A stretch of DNA of 64,000 nt from Sedimentisphaerales bacterium (lineage in GTDB: Bacteria > Planctomycetota > Phycisphaerae > Sedimentisphaerales > Anaerohalosphaeraceae), in the NCBI GenBank assembly GCA_016926155.1, contig JAFGPC010000051.1, forward strand, positions 62,001-126,000, written 5' to 3'. Position numbers and translations under genes: made by a program. Below are positions 8,136-16,630 of this stretch, in pieces (the first letter of the stretch is position 1; the number at the start of each line of letters is the position of its first letter). The notes under the pieces are model-generated. The model saw nothing but the letters and a program-made list of their open reading frames with translations, was not told where the DNA came from and made no database searches.

Positions 8136-9686
8136 CTAATTCATTGGAAAGGTTTTGGACTGATGGATGATCTGGTACAGAAACGGCATCTTTTCAGACA
8201 GCATATCTATGATGTCCTGCGACAGGCAGGAAGGCCCAAAGGGAATCCGTTTGACATATTCCTGATCGTTTCCCGCAGTTCGTCCGTACTTGTACTCGTA
8301 GGTAAATTCCAGGGGCGATTCGATTTGGATGTTGGGATTGGTCTGATTGGGAACGCTGAGGAAAAATCGGCTTTGGGACAGATCGCTTTCGCCAAATCGA
8401 TCCGTGGTTGCCAGATAGTCATAGAGTTCGCCGGCCAGGCTCGGGGCCGGATCGATCAGGATAATGTTCTCGGTCATGAACGGGCGATAAATATACTCTC
8501 CATTTTCCTGATAATTATATAGCGCATCAAGTCTGTCAGCAAACTGCTCGCTGAAGAACGGATAGTGTGTACAGCCAAGGATCACAACCTTGAGTTTGCC
8601 GGCGTCGGATGCGATTCGAATCTGTTCCATGAGCGACGTGACATGATAGGCGATATAATTTTGGATGGAGTTGAGCTGAATATCATTTACTCGATTCTCC
8701 ATGCTGTCGAATAACAGGGCATTATTTATCGTATCAAATCCATATCTTGGCCAGATGGCCAGATCGATCCTTGCATCCGGATGGGTCTCTGAAGGTCCCT
8801 TGTAAGCCGGGCTGAATTCGATGGCTTCCGGCTGAAGATATTCACCAGCACCGTCAATCGCCCCAGCCAATCCGATCCCGGCTTGTTGAAAGATTGAAAT
8901 TTTTCCCCTTCGTCCGAGTTTGTCCTTTTGCGCGTTTAGAGCACGGACATAGCCATTCGAACTTACGGTGCCTGCGGTGGCAAATACGGCTATCGAGGCG
9001 TCTTCGTCTTCTTCGAGGGATTGCAATGCAGCTTGGACGCCGGCATCGATAATGCCGAAGACCTTCACATCCAGTCCGGAGCGACTGAGAAACCGCTCGA
9101 TTCGATCCATTCCGTATGCTGTAGCAGTGTTACATGCGACCACAATCGCTTTAACGGAGGGCTTGTCGGTCTGAACCATTGCATCGGTTGACGTAAGGTA
9201 GTATTGGTTGCCTAACAAAAACTGTACATCCTTGAGGATGTGTTCCTCCAGCAGGTCGATTTTGCTCTCTGCCGGATACGTTCCATAGGGCATATTGGCC
9301 TTGTCGCCCAGATAGAGAAAGTACTCCTGTTGAAAATCGCGTAGACCGTCACCATTGGGATTGGGTTGGTGGGTGTTGTTATCATGCCGATCAAAGTTGA
9401 CAATGGCATCCAGAACGGTCAGGCCTCCCGTACCTGAATCGAAGACACCTATCGGCAACAGGTGGTTGTCTCGAGGATAACGAGATACATCCAGATAAAA
9501 AGGACTATCGGGCTCGTACAGCATCCGGTCTTCGAGATCGTGCGAGATAACTTTATCATCATTCCAGAAACCACCCGAACATCCGGATAACATCAGGATC
9601 AATGCAAGAATCCAGTGGTGCAATCGATTCCGGTTAAGGAACTTTCGGATTAGGGCTGATCGGCTTTCTCGGTATAACTGGTCCAT
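8136..9686 (-). CDS. Exported lipoprotein of the aspartate/glutamate racemase (MurI-like) family
   Basis: A 516-residue protein that combines a lipoprotein leader (LMLSGC, lipidated Cys36) with a glutamate-racemase-like core. The family's catalytic residues are kept: Asp83-Ser84 in GVFDSGTGGLTVLD, Cys185 in VVACNTATAYG and Cys372 in ILGCTHYPFF. MurI is normally a cytoplasmic enzyme of about 265 residues that makes D-glutamate for peptidoglycan. This one is nearly twice as long, with insertions at about 97-120 and 285-345 and an extra C-terminus. Lipidation predicts an extracytoplasmic site. The gene starts inside the end of the GtaA-type gene (37-base overlap), with an AAGGAC site before the ATG, so the pair is co-transcribed. 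Confidence 0.88.
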   Translation of the reverse strand: MDQLYRESRSALIRKFLNRNRLHHWILALILMLSGCSGGFWNDDKVISHDLEDRMLYEPDSPFYLDVSRYPRDNHLLPIGVFDSGTGGLTVLDAIVNFDRHDNNTHQPNPNGDGLRDFQQEYFLYLGDKANMPYGTYPAESKIDLLEEHILKDVQFLLGNQYYLTSTDAMVQTDKPSVKAIVVACNTATAYGMDRIERFLSRSGLDVKVFGIIDAGVQAALQSLEEDEDASIAVFATAGTVSSNGYVRALNAQKDKLGRRGKISIFQQAGIGLAGAIDGAGEYLQPEAIEFSPAYKGPSETHPDARIDLAIWPRYGFDTINNALLFDSMENRVNDIQLNSIQNYIAYHVTSLMEQIRIASDAGKLKVVILGCTHYPFFSEQFADRLDALYNYQENGEYIYRPFMTENIILIDPAPSLAGELYDYLATTDRFGESDLSQSRFFLSVPNQTNPNIQIESPLEFTYEYKYGRTAGNDQEYVKRIPFGPSCLSQDIIDMLSEKMPFLYQIIHQSKTFPMN

Positions 9687-11752
9687 GTTTTATCGTCCTT
9701 GAGAAAGGGAATAAAAATACCGCCGATAACCGGACGGGCGCGAAAACCGCGAACCTTGGCCGTGCTGGTAAAGTACCAGTCACTGAACGGTACCCGATCC
9801 GGTGATTCGTCCGTGAAACGGTAAAGAGGACGGATCAGCATTTCAAAATCGCTCTTTTTTTCCGCCATCGTGGCGCACCATACCAGCCAGTCGGACTTAG
9901 TAAAGTCGGCCCGATTGTCCAGCGGCAACCCGTACTTGTTCTGGATTTTCAGGTAGTAGGTGATTTCAGTCCGGGCGATTTGTGGATCGAACAAGTCCAG
10001 ATTGAGAATCTCATCCCAGACCAGGTTATATTTCATGCTCCAGGTGCCGGGCTTGTCAAAGGCCAGGCGATAATGGTCGCCATCGTTGGCCATCTTCTGC
10101 CATTGACGGGCCATCTCCTTGGCGGCAGCCCGATATTGCCGGGCCTCCTGTGGTTTATCCATCTTCTCACAGAGCATCGCATAGGCTCCGATGGCATTTA
10201 TCGCTTTCAGCGAGAGGTTGACATTGTGTGCCAAATGTCCCGTGAAGTCGTCGGTACAAAGCTGATTTTCCGGATCGAGTCCCTTTTCCTTGAGGTAGCC
10301 GGCCCACTGGCTCAGCAGATCCCAGTAGCGTTTAGCAAAATCGGTGTTGCCGGACGCTTTAACACCGGCGGCTGTCATCAGGATCATGTTGCCGCATTCC
10401 TCGACGGGCATCTGACTCTCGAATCGCAGTTTACCCTCCCGGTTCCTGCCGTACGATTGACCATTGCCTTTTGGATAGGTACCTACGTCATGCGGTGCAA
10501 ACTCGAATGTCCAGTCTTCCGATCGAGCATATTCGAAGATCGGTGCACACATACCGTTGAGTAAGGTCGGAGAGAATAGGGCAAGAAACGGCGATGCAGG
10601 ATATGACACATCCACCGTTGCCATGCAGCCGTTGGAAAAACATTCTTTGTGGAAGAACCATGGCTCGGAACCGTCCGGAGAAACGACGATCTTGCCGCTG
10701 GCCCAGACATGCCGATAGGCGATGGCGACCAGATCTGCATATTCCTTTCCGCCGATTTTCCGGGCATCCGCAAGCAGGTCGACATCGAAGGAGTGGCGGC
10801 TTTTCCATACCTCCTGCGGTGTTTTGATGCATTGTTCCAGCATGGGCACAAATCCACCAAAAGCCTTGTAATACCAGGGGCGGAGTTTCTGGCCGAGGAA
10901 TTCAATGCTGAAAAGATCGTCATACGCCAGGGTCATCATGCAAGTACAGCTTCTATCCGCATGAACATCGAGGTTCATCACCGCGGCGATCACCGGCCAG
11001 TCGTCATTGGCCGGGCGAGGCATCCGGGCATCGTCGGTTTCGGGGATGGAACCGGTTCGGATGAACTGTTCACGGACACCATGCGGGGCAACGACGATCC
11101 GGTTATCGCCTTCCGTCGGCACGCCCACATAGAAATAACCCCAGTCGATCCGAAGGTTGTCGCCGGCTTTTTCGAGAATGGGCTGTTGGGCCGAGCCCAT
11201 GGAGACAAACTGCGTTCCAGCTATGGGTTTGGGCATGCGCTGCCAGACGATTTCCTGTCTGGCGTCGTTGATCACCCATTCACCTGAGGCGTCGAAGTAA
11301 ATCGTTACCTTGTGCGGTTTGTCGTCGGTTGCATTGACCTGAAACCAGACAAACGTAATCGGGGCGCTGAGCATCGCCAGGTCTGAAGAAAGCATGGGTG
11401 TGACGAAATTTAATCGCAATTTTACAGGGCCGGCTTCAAAGAAATAGGTTGTAGCCGTTGGTTGAACAGTTAACTGAGTCTGCTTGGCTGCCGTAGGGCA
11501 GACGACCTCGGGGCCCATGAAGCGATACGTCTTATCGTCGACGCGGATCATCCCGGCCATCGCATGGACCTGTCCGGTCCAGTGGACGGGCCAGGAATCG
11601 TAGAGATTGTCGGAAAATGACCAGACGCTCATATATGGATCGACCGTCACAAGCGGCACGGCGGGCGGACGGAACGAGTCGGTTTGGGATTCTGCACAAA
11701 AGGCGGGAAAACACAAAATTCCCATCAACAATACAGGTACAGCACTTCTCAT
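9650..11752 (-). CDS. GtaA-type glutaminase family protein (DUF4964/DUF5127/DUF4965/DUF1793)
   Basis: A 700-residue exported protein with a signal peptide (residues 1-20, ending CFPAFCAES). The opening RPPAVPLVTVDPYMSVWSF is characteristic of the family of fungal glutaminase A. The middle and end match the alpha-helical DUF4965/DUF1793 part (SEPWFFHKECFSNGCM, WDLLSQWAGYLKEKG, TKSDWLVWCATMA). The characterised fungal protein hydrolyses glutamine to glutamate, but bacterial members are mostly untested and the fold resembles glycoside hydrolases, so a sugar substrate is possible. A GAGGAG ribosome site lies nine bases before the ATG. The downstream overlapping gene is the racemase-like lipoprotein, which fits an amino-acid substrate. 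Confidence 0.85.
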   Translation of the reverse strand: MRSAVPVLLMGILCFPAFCAESQTDSFRPPAVPLVTVDPYMSVWSFSDNLYDSWPVHWTGQVHAMAGMIRVDDKTYRFMGPEVVCPTAAKQTQLTVQPTATTYFFEAGPVKLRLNFVTPMLSSDLAMLSAPITFVWFQVNATDDKPHKVTIYFDASGEWVINDARQEIVWQRMPKPIAGTQFVSMGSAQQPILEKAGDNLRIDWGYFYVGVPTEGDNRIVVAPHGVREQFIRTGSIPETDDARMPRPANDDWPVIAAVMNLDVHADRSCTCMMTLAYDDLFSIEFLGQKLRPWYYKAFGGFVPMLEQCIKTPQEVWKSRHSFDVDLLADARKIGGKEYADLVAIAYRHVWASGKIVVSPDGSEPWFFHKECFSNGCMATVDVSYPASPFLALFSPTLLNGMCAPIFEYARSEDWTFEFAPHDVGTYPKGNGQSYGRNREGKLRFESQMPVEECGNMILMTAAGVKASGNTDFAKRYWDLLSQWAGYLKEKGLDPENQLCTDDFTGHLAHNVNLSLKAINAIGAYAMLCEKMDKPQEARQYRAAAKEMARQWQKMANDGDHYRLAFDKPGTWSMKYNLVWDEILNLDLFDPQIARTEITYYLKIQNKYGLPLDNRADFTKSDWLVWCATMAEKKSDFEMLIRPLYRFTDESPDRVPFSDWYFTSTAKVRGFRARPVIGGIFIPFLKDDKTWTSYTEKADQP

Positions 11753-11801
11753 CTTTCAATCTCCTCAATCAGGAAATATAGACATTTTGATTGTTCGCAC
11801 C

Positions 11802-11830
11802 ATGATAACGTCATTGGCGGACCTTGACAA
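11802..11830 (-). promoter_or_regulatory. Sigma-70-type promoter for the GtaA-type gene and the racemase-like gene
   Basis: On the minus strand TTGTCA (11825-11830) and TATCAT (11802-11807) are 17 bases apart. The gene start at 11752 is about 45 bases downstream of the predicted transcription start. Confidence 0.6.
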
Positions 11831-11892
11831 TCCTAAATAGAAATGTGAGCGGTTTTCGGCGGAAGAATCTATACGGTGGAAATCAGAGCATA

Positions 11893-13017
11893 CTATTTTG
11901 CCAGGCGGAAGCCCATAATGCTGCTTTCTTTGATGGGCAGGGCGGTTGCCGCCGTGATTGCATCGCAGGCCTCCGGCGGGGCCATCCATGATCCTCCGCG
12001 AAGAATGCGAAAACCATCAAGCCCCGCGTGATGCGTGGTGGAGTACCAGTCCAGCGTCCATTCGGCGACGTTGCCCGCCAGATCACACACGCCATAAGGA
12101 CTATTGAATTTGGTAAAATGACCGACCGGCGAAGTATGAGAAAATCCATCCTCTTGGCCGTCGAAATTGCAGCGAAAAATACCGTCGGCATTGGGTGCTT
12201 CGTCACCCCAGGGATACTGGCGGTCGGGAATAGGATTGGGTATTTGTTTACTCTGGTCGCCATCGAGATAGGTACCACCGCGATAGGCCTTTTCCCATTC
12301 GGCCTCAACGGGAAGCCGCAGGCCGCACCATGCGGCAAACGACATCGCATCGTACCAGGACACATAGGTCACCGGGTAGTTTTCCCGGCCGGGCGTGACA
12401 GTGTACTTATAGTTTCCCGGCTCGCCTTCCTGGACGATGCCGCAACGGTCCGGGCGGGCCATGCGGGTATTGTAGCCCAGGCCGTTTGTGCCGGTTTCGT
12501 TGAGATAGTCGGTGTACATCGCGACTGTCGTTTCGGTATCGGCGAGGTAAAATTCGGGTACGGTCGTTACCGGCTCGTGGATTCGTGAGGTATCGCAGCC
12601 GTTACCGGGAACGGCTCTGGGCTCGAAGCGACCTGCGGGGATGCGGGCTATGCGCAGGGCCCGGACATGGAATTTCAATTGTTTTGGATCGACGGATTGG
12701 GTTTCCGTCGCACCCCAGAAGAATATCTGCTTTTGACCGGGCTTATCCACCAGGGCGAATCCATTACCCCGAAGACATTCCGGCAAAAGCAAAGACCATG
12801 TTTCGCCCTCATCGCTGCTGTAGCGGACAAACACGTAGGCCGGATGAGCCGTCGTTGCCTTGCCTTCGGCGAGTTCATACTCGATCACGACGCGGACGCC
12901 ACCCAGCTCCGTGGTCTCCTGCTTGACGACTACCCGGCCCAGATCGAGCCAGCTTGCCTGCGTCGTGGATAACAGTACAACGAGGACACCCATCAGCATG
13001 TAGATCAATCGATGCAT
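11893..13017 (-). CDS. Secreted formylglycine-generating-enzyme-like protein, one catalytic Cys missing
   Basis: A 374-residue exported protein. Residues 1-21 are a signal peptide, residues of about 25-120 a beta domain, and residues 123-374 the sulfatase-modifying-factor fold: NYPVTYVSWYDAMSFAAWC at 213-231, RLPVEAEWEKAYRGG, YPWGD, and GNVAEW at 315-320. True formylglycine-generating enzymes use two cysteines in the GGSY-x-C-x4-C region. Here GGSW at 341-344 is followed by Ala346 and then Cys351, so only the second is retained. It is probably not a formylglycine-generating enzyme; related folds act in binding or other oxidations. It begins 15 bases after the stop of the Gfo/Idh/MocA gene, in the same operon. 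Confidence 0.88.
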   Translation of the reverse strand: MHRLIYMLMGVLVVLLSTTQASWLDLGRVVVKQETTELGGVRVVIEYELAEGKATTAHPAYVFVRYSSDEGETWSLLLPECLRGNGFALVDKPGQKQIFFWGATETQSVDPKQLKFHVRALRIARIPAGRFEPRAVPGNGCDTSRIHEPVTTVPEFYLADTETTVAMYTDYLNETGTNGLGYNTRMARPDRCGIVQEGEPGNYKYTVTPGRENYPVTYVSWYDAMSFAAWCGLRLPVEAEWEKAYRGGTYLDGDQSKQIPNPIPDRQYPWGDEAPNADGIFRCNFDGQEDGFSHTSPVGHFTKFNSPYGVCDLAGNVAEWTLDWYSTTHHAGLDGFRILRGGSWMAPPEACDAITAATALPIKESSIMGFRLAK

Positions 13018-13032
13018 ATCACGATTCCATGA

Positions 13033-14361
13033 TTAGACCTGCTTCGGCACAATCCAGGGCTTGCGATACGTTCGCCTGAGATATCGGTTCGCTTCCGGGA
13101 GGTTCGTAATCGTCTCGGTCTTGCCGTCAAAGAGCAATGGGGCGTTATCCATTCTTCCCATTATATTGGCCAAGTGGAACGGCAGAGTGGAGTAGTGCCC
13201 CTGTTCGACATCCGCATTGGCCGGTTTACGTGAGCGGATGCAATCGATGAAATTCTGCTGATGCTCCTTATCAGCCTGTCTGCCGTAGATCGATTGCACA
13301 ATCCGACTATCCGAATCGACCATTTGCCAGCCGCCGCCGTGACGCCCGATCCAGAGAAAGCCCTTTGTACCGCAGACCTCAATCTTGGTACTGCAGAAGG
13401 GCCAGTCGGGGAACTGGTCCGAATCGCGGATGCTGCCGGGGATCTTCTTCATATACGGCGTCCAGAGGGCTCCTTCAAAAAGAAGGGTAAAGTCGTCATA
13501 TTCAAACAGGGCAAACTGTGTATCCGGACAGTCCCGCCCGTCTTTGAGGGCTTCGATCGCACTGCGGCCGGAGACTGATTTGGGATACGCCGGATCACCC
13601 ATCAAAAAACGGGCCAGGTCATACTGGTGCACCGCATCACCGGGAATCGGCCCACAACTGTACTCGAAAAAGTTCAGCCATCGCCGGGAAGGGTTGTACG
13701 GTAGCTTGGCCGCCGGACCGCACCACATATCGTAAGCCAGTCCATCCGGTTCCGGCTGGTCGGGGCCGATCCGCTGCATGGGGTGCTGCATCATGTTGAA
13801 AACGCGGACGATATGCACATCGCCGAGTTTGCCCGAGCGGATAACCTCCCGCGCCTGAGCCATATAGGGTCCGCTGCGGGATTGGGTGCCGACCTGGACG
13901 ATCCGCTTGTACTTGCGCGCTGCCTCGATCATCTGTCGACCCTCCCACAGGTTGTGGGACATGGGCTTTTCCACGTAGACATCCTTGCCCGCCTGACAGG
14001 CCAGGATCGTACCCAGTCCGTGCCAATGATCAGGTGTGGCGTTAATCAGAACGTCGACATTTTTGTCATCGAGGATCTGGCGGAAATCCTGTGTCAGTTT
14101 CGGGCTGCGGTCCTGGGTCTCCTCGACGGCTTCCCGCGCGCGGGCAAACCGCCGTTTATCGGTATCGCACAAATAGGCGATCTCGACATCGTCGCGATGG
14201 GCGAAGGCCTCGGCCAGATACGTACCCCGGCCGCCAAGGCCCATGCAGCCGACGATGATTTTCTCGTTGGCTCCTCGCACTTTTCTTGCTGATAACGCCG
14301 ACCATGCCGCCGCCGTACCGCAGGAGGCTTTTAAAAACTGACGCCGATCCCAACTGCTCAT
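13033..14361 (-). CDS. Gfo/Idh/MocA family oxidoreductase with Tat-type leader
   Basis: A 442-residue NAD(P)-dependent oxidoreductase with a twin-arginine leader (RRQFLKASCGTAAAW, residues 6-20). The nucleotide-binding segment is IIVGCMGLGGRGTYLAEAF, and the catalytic-Lys motif is EKPMSHN. It differs clearly from the protein at 2071-3387, so this is not a recent duplication. The ATG has an AAAGGAG site about seven bases upstream and a promoter 45-75 bases upstream. It is the first gene of a minus-strand operon followed by the formylglycine-enzyme-like gene. The substrate is unknown; sugar-derived compounds are usual for this family. Confidence 0.93.
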   Translation of the reverse strand: MSSWDRRQFLKASCGTAAAWSALSARKVRGANEKIIVGCMGLGGRGTYLAEAFAHRDDVEIAYLCDTDKRRFARAREAVEETQDRSPKLTQDFRQILDDKNVDVLINATPDHWHGLGTILACQAGKDVYVEKPMSHNLWEGRQMIEAARKYKRIVQVGTQSRSGPYMAQAREVIRSGKLGDVHIVRVFNMMQHPMQRIGPDQPEPDGLAYDMWCGPAAKLPYNPSRRWLNFFEYSCGPIPGDAVHQYDLARFLMGDPAYPKSVSGRSAIEALKDGRDCPDTQFALFEYDDFTLLFEGALWTPYMKKIPGSIRDSDQFPDWPFCSTKIEVCGTKGFLWIGRHGGGWQMVDSDSRIVQSIYGRQADKEHQQNFIDCIRSRKPANADVEQGHYSTLPFHLANIMGRMDNAPLLFDGKTETITNLPEANRYLRRTYRKPWIVPKQV

Positions 14362-14405
14362 GACGGGCTCCTTTCGAAGAGGAATATCTTACCTTTTATG
14401 TAATT

Positions 14406-14434
14406 ATTATAGCAGAATATATATTGCAGGTAAA
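14406..14434 (-). promoter_or_regulatory. Sigma-70-type promoter for the Gfo/Idh/MocA operon
   Basis: On the minus strand TTTACC (14429-14434) and TATAAT (14406-14411) are 17 bases apart. Transcription would start near 14399, 38 bases before the gene start. Confidence 0.7.
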
Positions 14435-14506
14435 CCGTTCTTGAATGGGAGACGGCTGGTCAGGTTAAATTGATAGGAGGGACCGTTCTTGAAATGATTT
14501 GCTTGG

Positions 14507-14546
14507 TGGGTGAGCACCCGCTATGGAAAGAGCGTGTGCTCACCCA
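14507..14546. repeat. Long stem-loop between two minus-strand genes
   Basis: Arm TGGGTGAGCAC (14507-14517) is matched exactly by GTGCTCACCCA (14536-14546). After one mismatch, CGCT (14519-14522) and AGCG (14531-14534) continue the pairing, leaving an 8-base loop: 15 pairs in all. It sits after the stop of the small Cys-rich gene on the minus strand. It lacks a U-run, so it may be a factor-assisted terminator, an mRNA-stabilising hairpin or a DNA-binding site. Confidence 0.7.
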
Positions 14547-14563
14547 TGAGTTGCATAGCAAAC

Positions 14564-14767
14564 TTACGCTGCCATCGTTTGACCTGTGGGCATCATCTCA
14601 TCAGGAGGTGGAGAACCGTGCTTCTGACGAAACAGCTTCCGCTTGCATTCGTCCATCTTCGGGCCTTTGCAGTACTGCTTGATAAAGCCCTGACAAGCCA
14701 GGTCCCTGGTGTTTTGGAACTTCTTGAAGAATCCACAGTTTGCAAGCAATTCACATTCCGTACCCAT
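14564..14767 (-). CDS. Small cysteine-rich protein, function unknown
   Basis: A 67-residue protein beginning MGTECELLANCGFFKKF. Five cysteines (CELLANC, LAC, YC, DEC) suggest metal binding or a compact redox or zinc fold. The pattern C-x5-C-GFF...C-x7-YC-x7-C-x-R recalls small conserved proteins found next to signalling genes in anaerobes and planctomycetes (recognised from memory). I chose the ATG at 14767 because AAGGAGA lies at ideal spacing; an upstream in-frame ATG at 14800 has no such site. The C-terminal half is basic, then Pro/Met-rich (GSPPPDEMMPTG). A strong hairpin follows the stop. No promoter was identified. Confidence 0.8.
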   Translation of the reverse strand: MGTECELLANCGFFKKFQNTRDLACQGFIKQYCKGPKMDECKRKLFRQKHGSPPPDEMMPTGQTMAA

Positions 14768-15205
14768 CTCTTTCTCCTTCTTGATTTTGATATCCCCCAT
14801 ATTCGATATTCAACCGGATATCAAAAGAACCGGATTATTCCTAGTACAATCGTATACAATAAGATATTCCCTGCCTTTTAATTTACTAATCGGTCTGATA
14901 GAAAGGGCTAATAACAGAATCTAGCCTAAAATCGGCGGGCCGAAGGCCCAAGCGTTAGACTGTCCGATAGGAACAACATTCTTGATGCTTGAGAAAGAGT
15001 TATCGTCAGGATCGCAAATTAAGAATCCAAGGGAAATCGCGATGTCAAATCGTTTCTACAAACCGTATCGTCCGAATACCTATGGATTGAGGGGTGCATA
15101 AGTTCATCCGATCATCGGGAAAGTTGTCTGAAATTTAGGAGTTATAAAATCAAAATCGTTGTCGTAGAGGGAGAGAATAATATGAATATAGTCGAATGGT
15201 TCGTG
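14768..15205. other. Gene-free region
   Basis: No credible gene is visible. It holds one small GC hairpin, GGGCC-GAA-GGCCC, at 14937-14949. The rest is AT-rich sequence without clear structure. It could contain the promoter of the small Cys-rich gene, though no well-spaced -35/-10 pair was found. Confidence 0.5.
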
Positions 15206-15278
15206 AAGTACCCCCAGACTTGACAGGGCTATTTGTCTGCGGGTACGATAGTACTTCTTGCATGAACGAGGCGTTGAT
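15206..15278 (+). promoter_or_regulatory. Promoter-like module, copy 1 (orphan)
   Basis: TTGACA (15220-15225) and TACGAT (15244-15249), 18 bases apart, sit inside a 73-bp segment that aligns without gaps to 16735-16807 (52 of 73 identical). The shared part covers about 14 bases upstream of the -35, GCGGG before the -10, and a downstream block TGCRTGRACGRGGCGKTGAT. No plus-strand gene follows; the next gene is antisense. It may drive a short RNA, antisense transcription into the PEP-CTERM gene, or be a relic. Confidence 0.6.
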
Positions 15279-15341
15279 GATAGAGAATTACTTGGTAGGA
15301 ATCTTTTCTGTTCTTTGAATATTGTTTACTTGTAAGGAAAC

Positions 15342-15382
15342 AAAAAAGCAAGGGTCTTCGGCCTTTGCTTTAGACCCTTGCC
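15342..15382 (-). terminator. Intrinsic terminator of the PEP-CTERM gene
   Basis: On the minus strand a 9-bp stem (GCAAGGGTC, 15373-15381, with GACCCTTGC, 15348-15356) is followed at once by a run of six U residues (15342-15347). It lies 16 bases beyond the stop at 15398. Confidence 0.88.
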
Positions 15383-15397
15383 GGTTGTAGTCAGTTT

Positions 15398-15961
15398 CTA
15401 CAAACTATTGCGGCGTCGCAGCCAGCCGACAATTCCAGTCCCGAGAGAAGCAAGCGCAAATGCCCCCGGAGCCGGGTTCATGACGGGTGACGGAGTATCC
15501 AGGGATTCATTGATTGTAAAGTTATCAATGGCTACAAAATCCACTGCTCCCCCAATACGGAATTGGATCAGATTCACTTTCGTGCCCCAATCCTCAAATC
15601 CATACCATGTCAGCTTATCGGTCAGATCAATCGTCGAGGTGCCGACGCGAGTGAAATCGCCGCCGTTTAATAGGTATCCCCGGACTTCTACGGTAACCGG
15701 GCTGGAAGTGACACTGGCCAAATAAGCGCCATTAAACAAGAAAGGAGTCGAGGCGATAGCTGTCCGTGAGATCAGTTCAACATTTCCCAAGACATTATCG
15801 CTTGTCCAATCGCTGTTATCTACAGCGCCGGCTCTCGACCAATACAAGCCCTCGTAAGACCGGACCGAACCACTTATACCCTCGAAACCAATTACACCGG
15901 CGGTGACAAAGGATGACAAAAATAGGAGACATCCCACAAGGAAGAATCTCTTCGTGTTCAT
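15398..15961 (-). CDS. PEP-CTERM sorting domain protein
   Basis: A 187-residue secreted protein. An N-terminal signal peptide (MNTKRFFLVGCLLFLSSFVTAG) and a C-terminal tripartite anchor (NPAPG, hydrophobic ALASLGTGIVGWL, then RRRNSL) mark it as an exosortase substrate, as commonly seen in Phycisphaerae. The body is beta-rich with a segment resembling carbohydrate-binding or extracellular-matrix folds (TWYGFEDWGTKVNLIQFRIGGAVDFVAIDNFTI), but no family is certain. I placed the start at 15961 because AAGGAAAG precedes it. No exosortase gene is in the window. A single-gene unit ending in a clear terminator. Confidence 0.87.
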   Translation of the reverse strand: MNTKRFFLVGCLLFLSSFVTAGVIGFEGISGSVRSYEGLYWSRAGAVDNSDWTSDNVLGNVELISRTAIASTPFLFNGAYLASVTSSPVTVEVRGYLLNGGDFTRVGTSTIDLTDKLTWYGFEDWGTKVNLIQFRIGGAVDFVAIDNFTINESLDTPSPVMNPAPGAFALASLGTGIVGWLRRRNSL

Positions 15962-16487
15962 TTTCTCTTTCCTTACAAATCCCACACATTCCTATGACTT
16001 GCTTTAAAAATCATCAAAATAAAGGACACATAATTTTCCCATTTCGACTCCTTTCCGCCCCTTGGGTCTTCTTTAAACCTCTCCTGTTCGTTATCCCTAC
16101 ACGTAAGATTTGTTAATATTCTTGACAGACGCTTAAACGAAACACATTTCCCTTATCAAATTTCAGTCCCGTTTCCTCTCCCGTGGAGGTATTTCCTGAA
16201 TCAGAGGGACTGCACACTTCTCATCTAGATCAAAGAAAAATACTGAAAATGGCGGGATTTTATAGATGGGGAAAAAACAAAGATTTAATCCCCACTCCGG
16301 GTTTCTTGGTCGATCTAAACATGTAAAACTTTCATCTTTTGGTTGTATACGTTTTATCCGGGATAAAGTTCATTTTTCGGGAAGAGTGAATTTTACTGAT
16401 GTAGACATCAATTAATACCTCTGAGCCAGCCCTATTGGGTATTCAAATGGCTCCCAAACAACCATGAAATTGCCCATTTTACACTTG

Positions 16488-16503
16488 TGTGATGTTTATC
16501 ACT
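16488..16503. promoter_or_regulatory. CRP/FNR-family-like binding site
   Basis: TGTGA-N6-TCACT matches nine of ten defined positions of the E. coli CRP consensus TGTGA-N6-TCACA. It lies about 245 bases before the -35 of the glycosidase promoter, further than usual for activation. The regulator is not in the window and could have a different consensus in this lineage. Confidence 0.35.
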
Positions 16504-16630
16504 CCTTTTTGCATTTGTAAGCACAAGACGTGAAACAATCAAAGAATACAAGCACAGAAATTCAGATATTGCGATACCTTTTCCGGGAGGTTGGAATCAC
16601 TACACTAGGGAAACAGTAATCGGATCGAAC

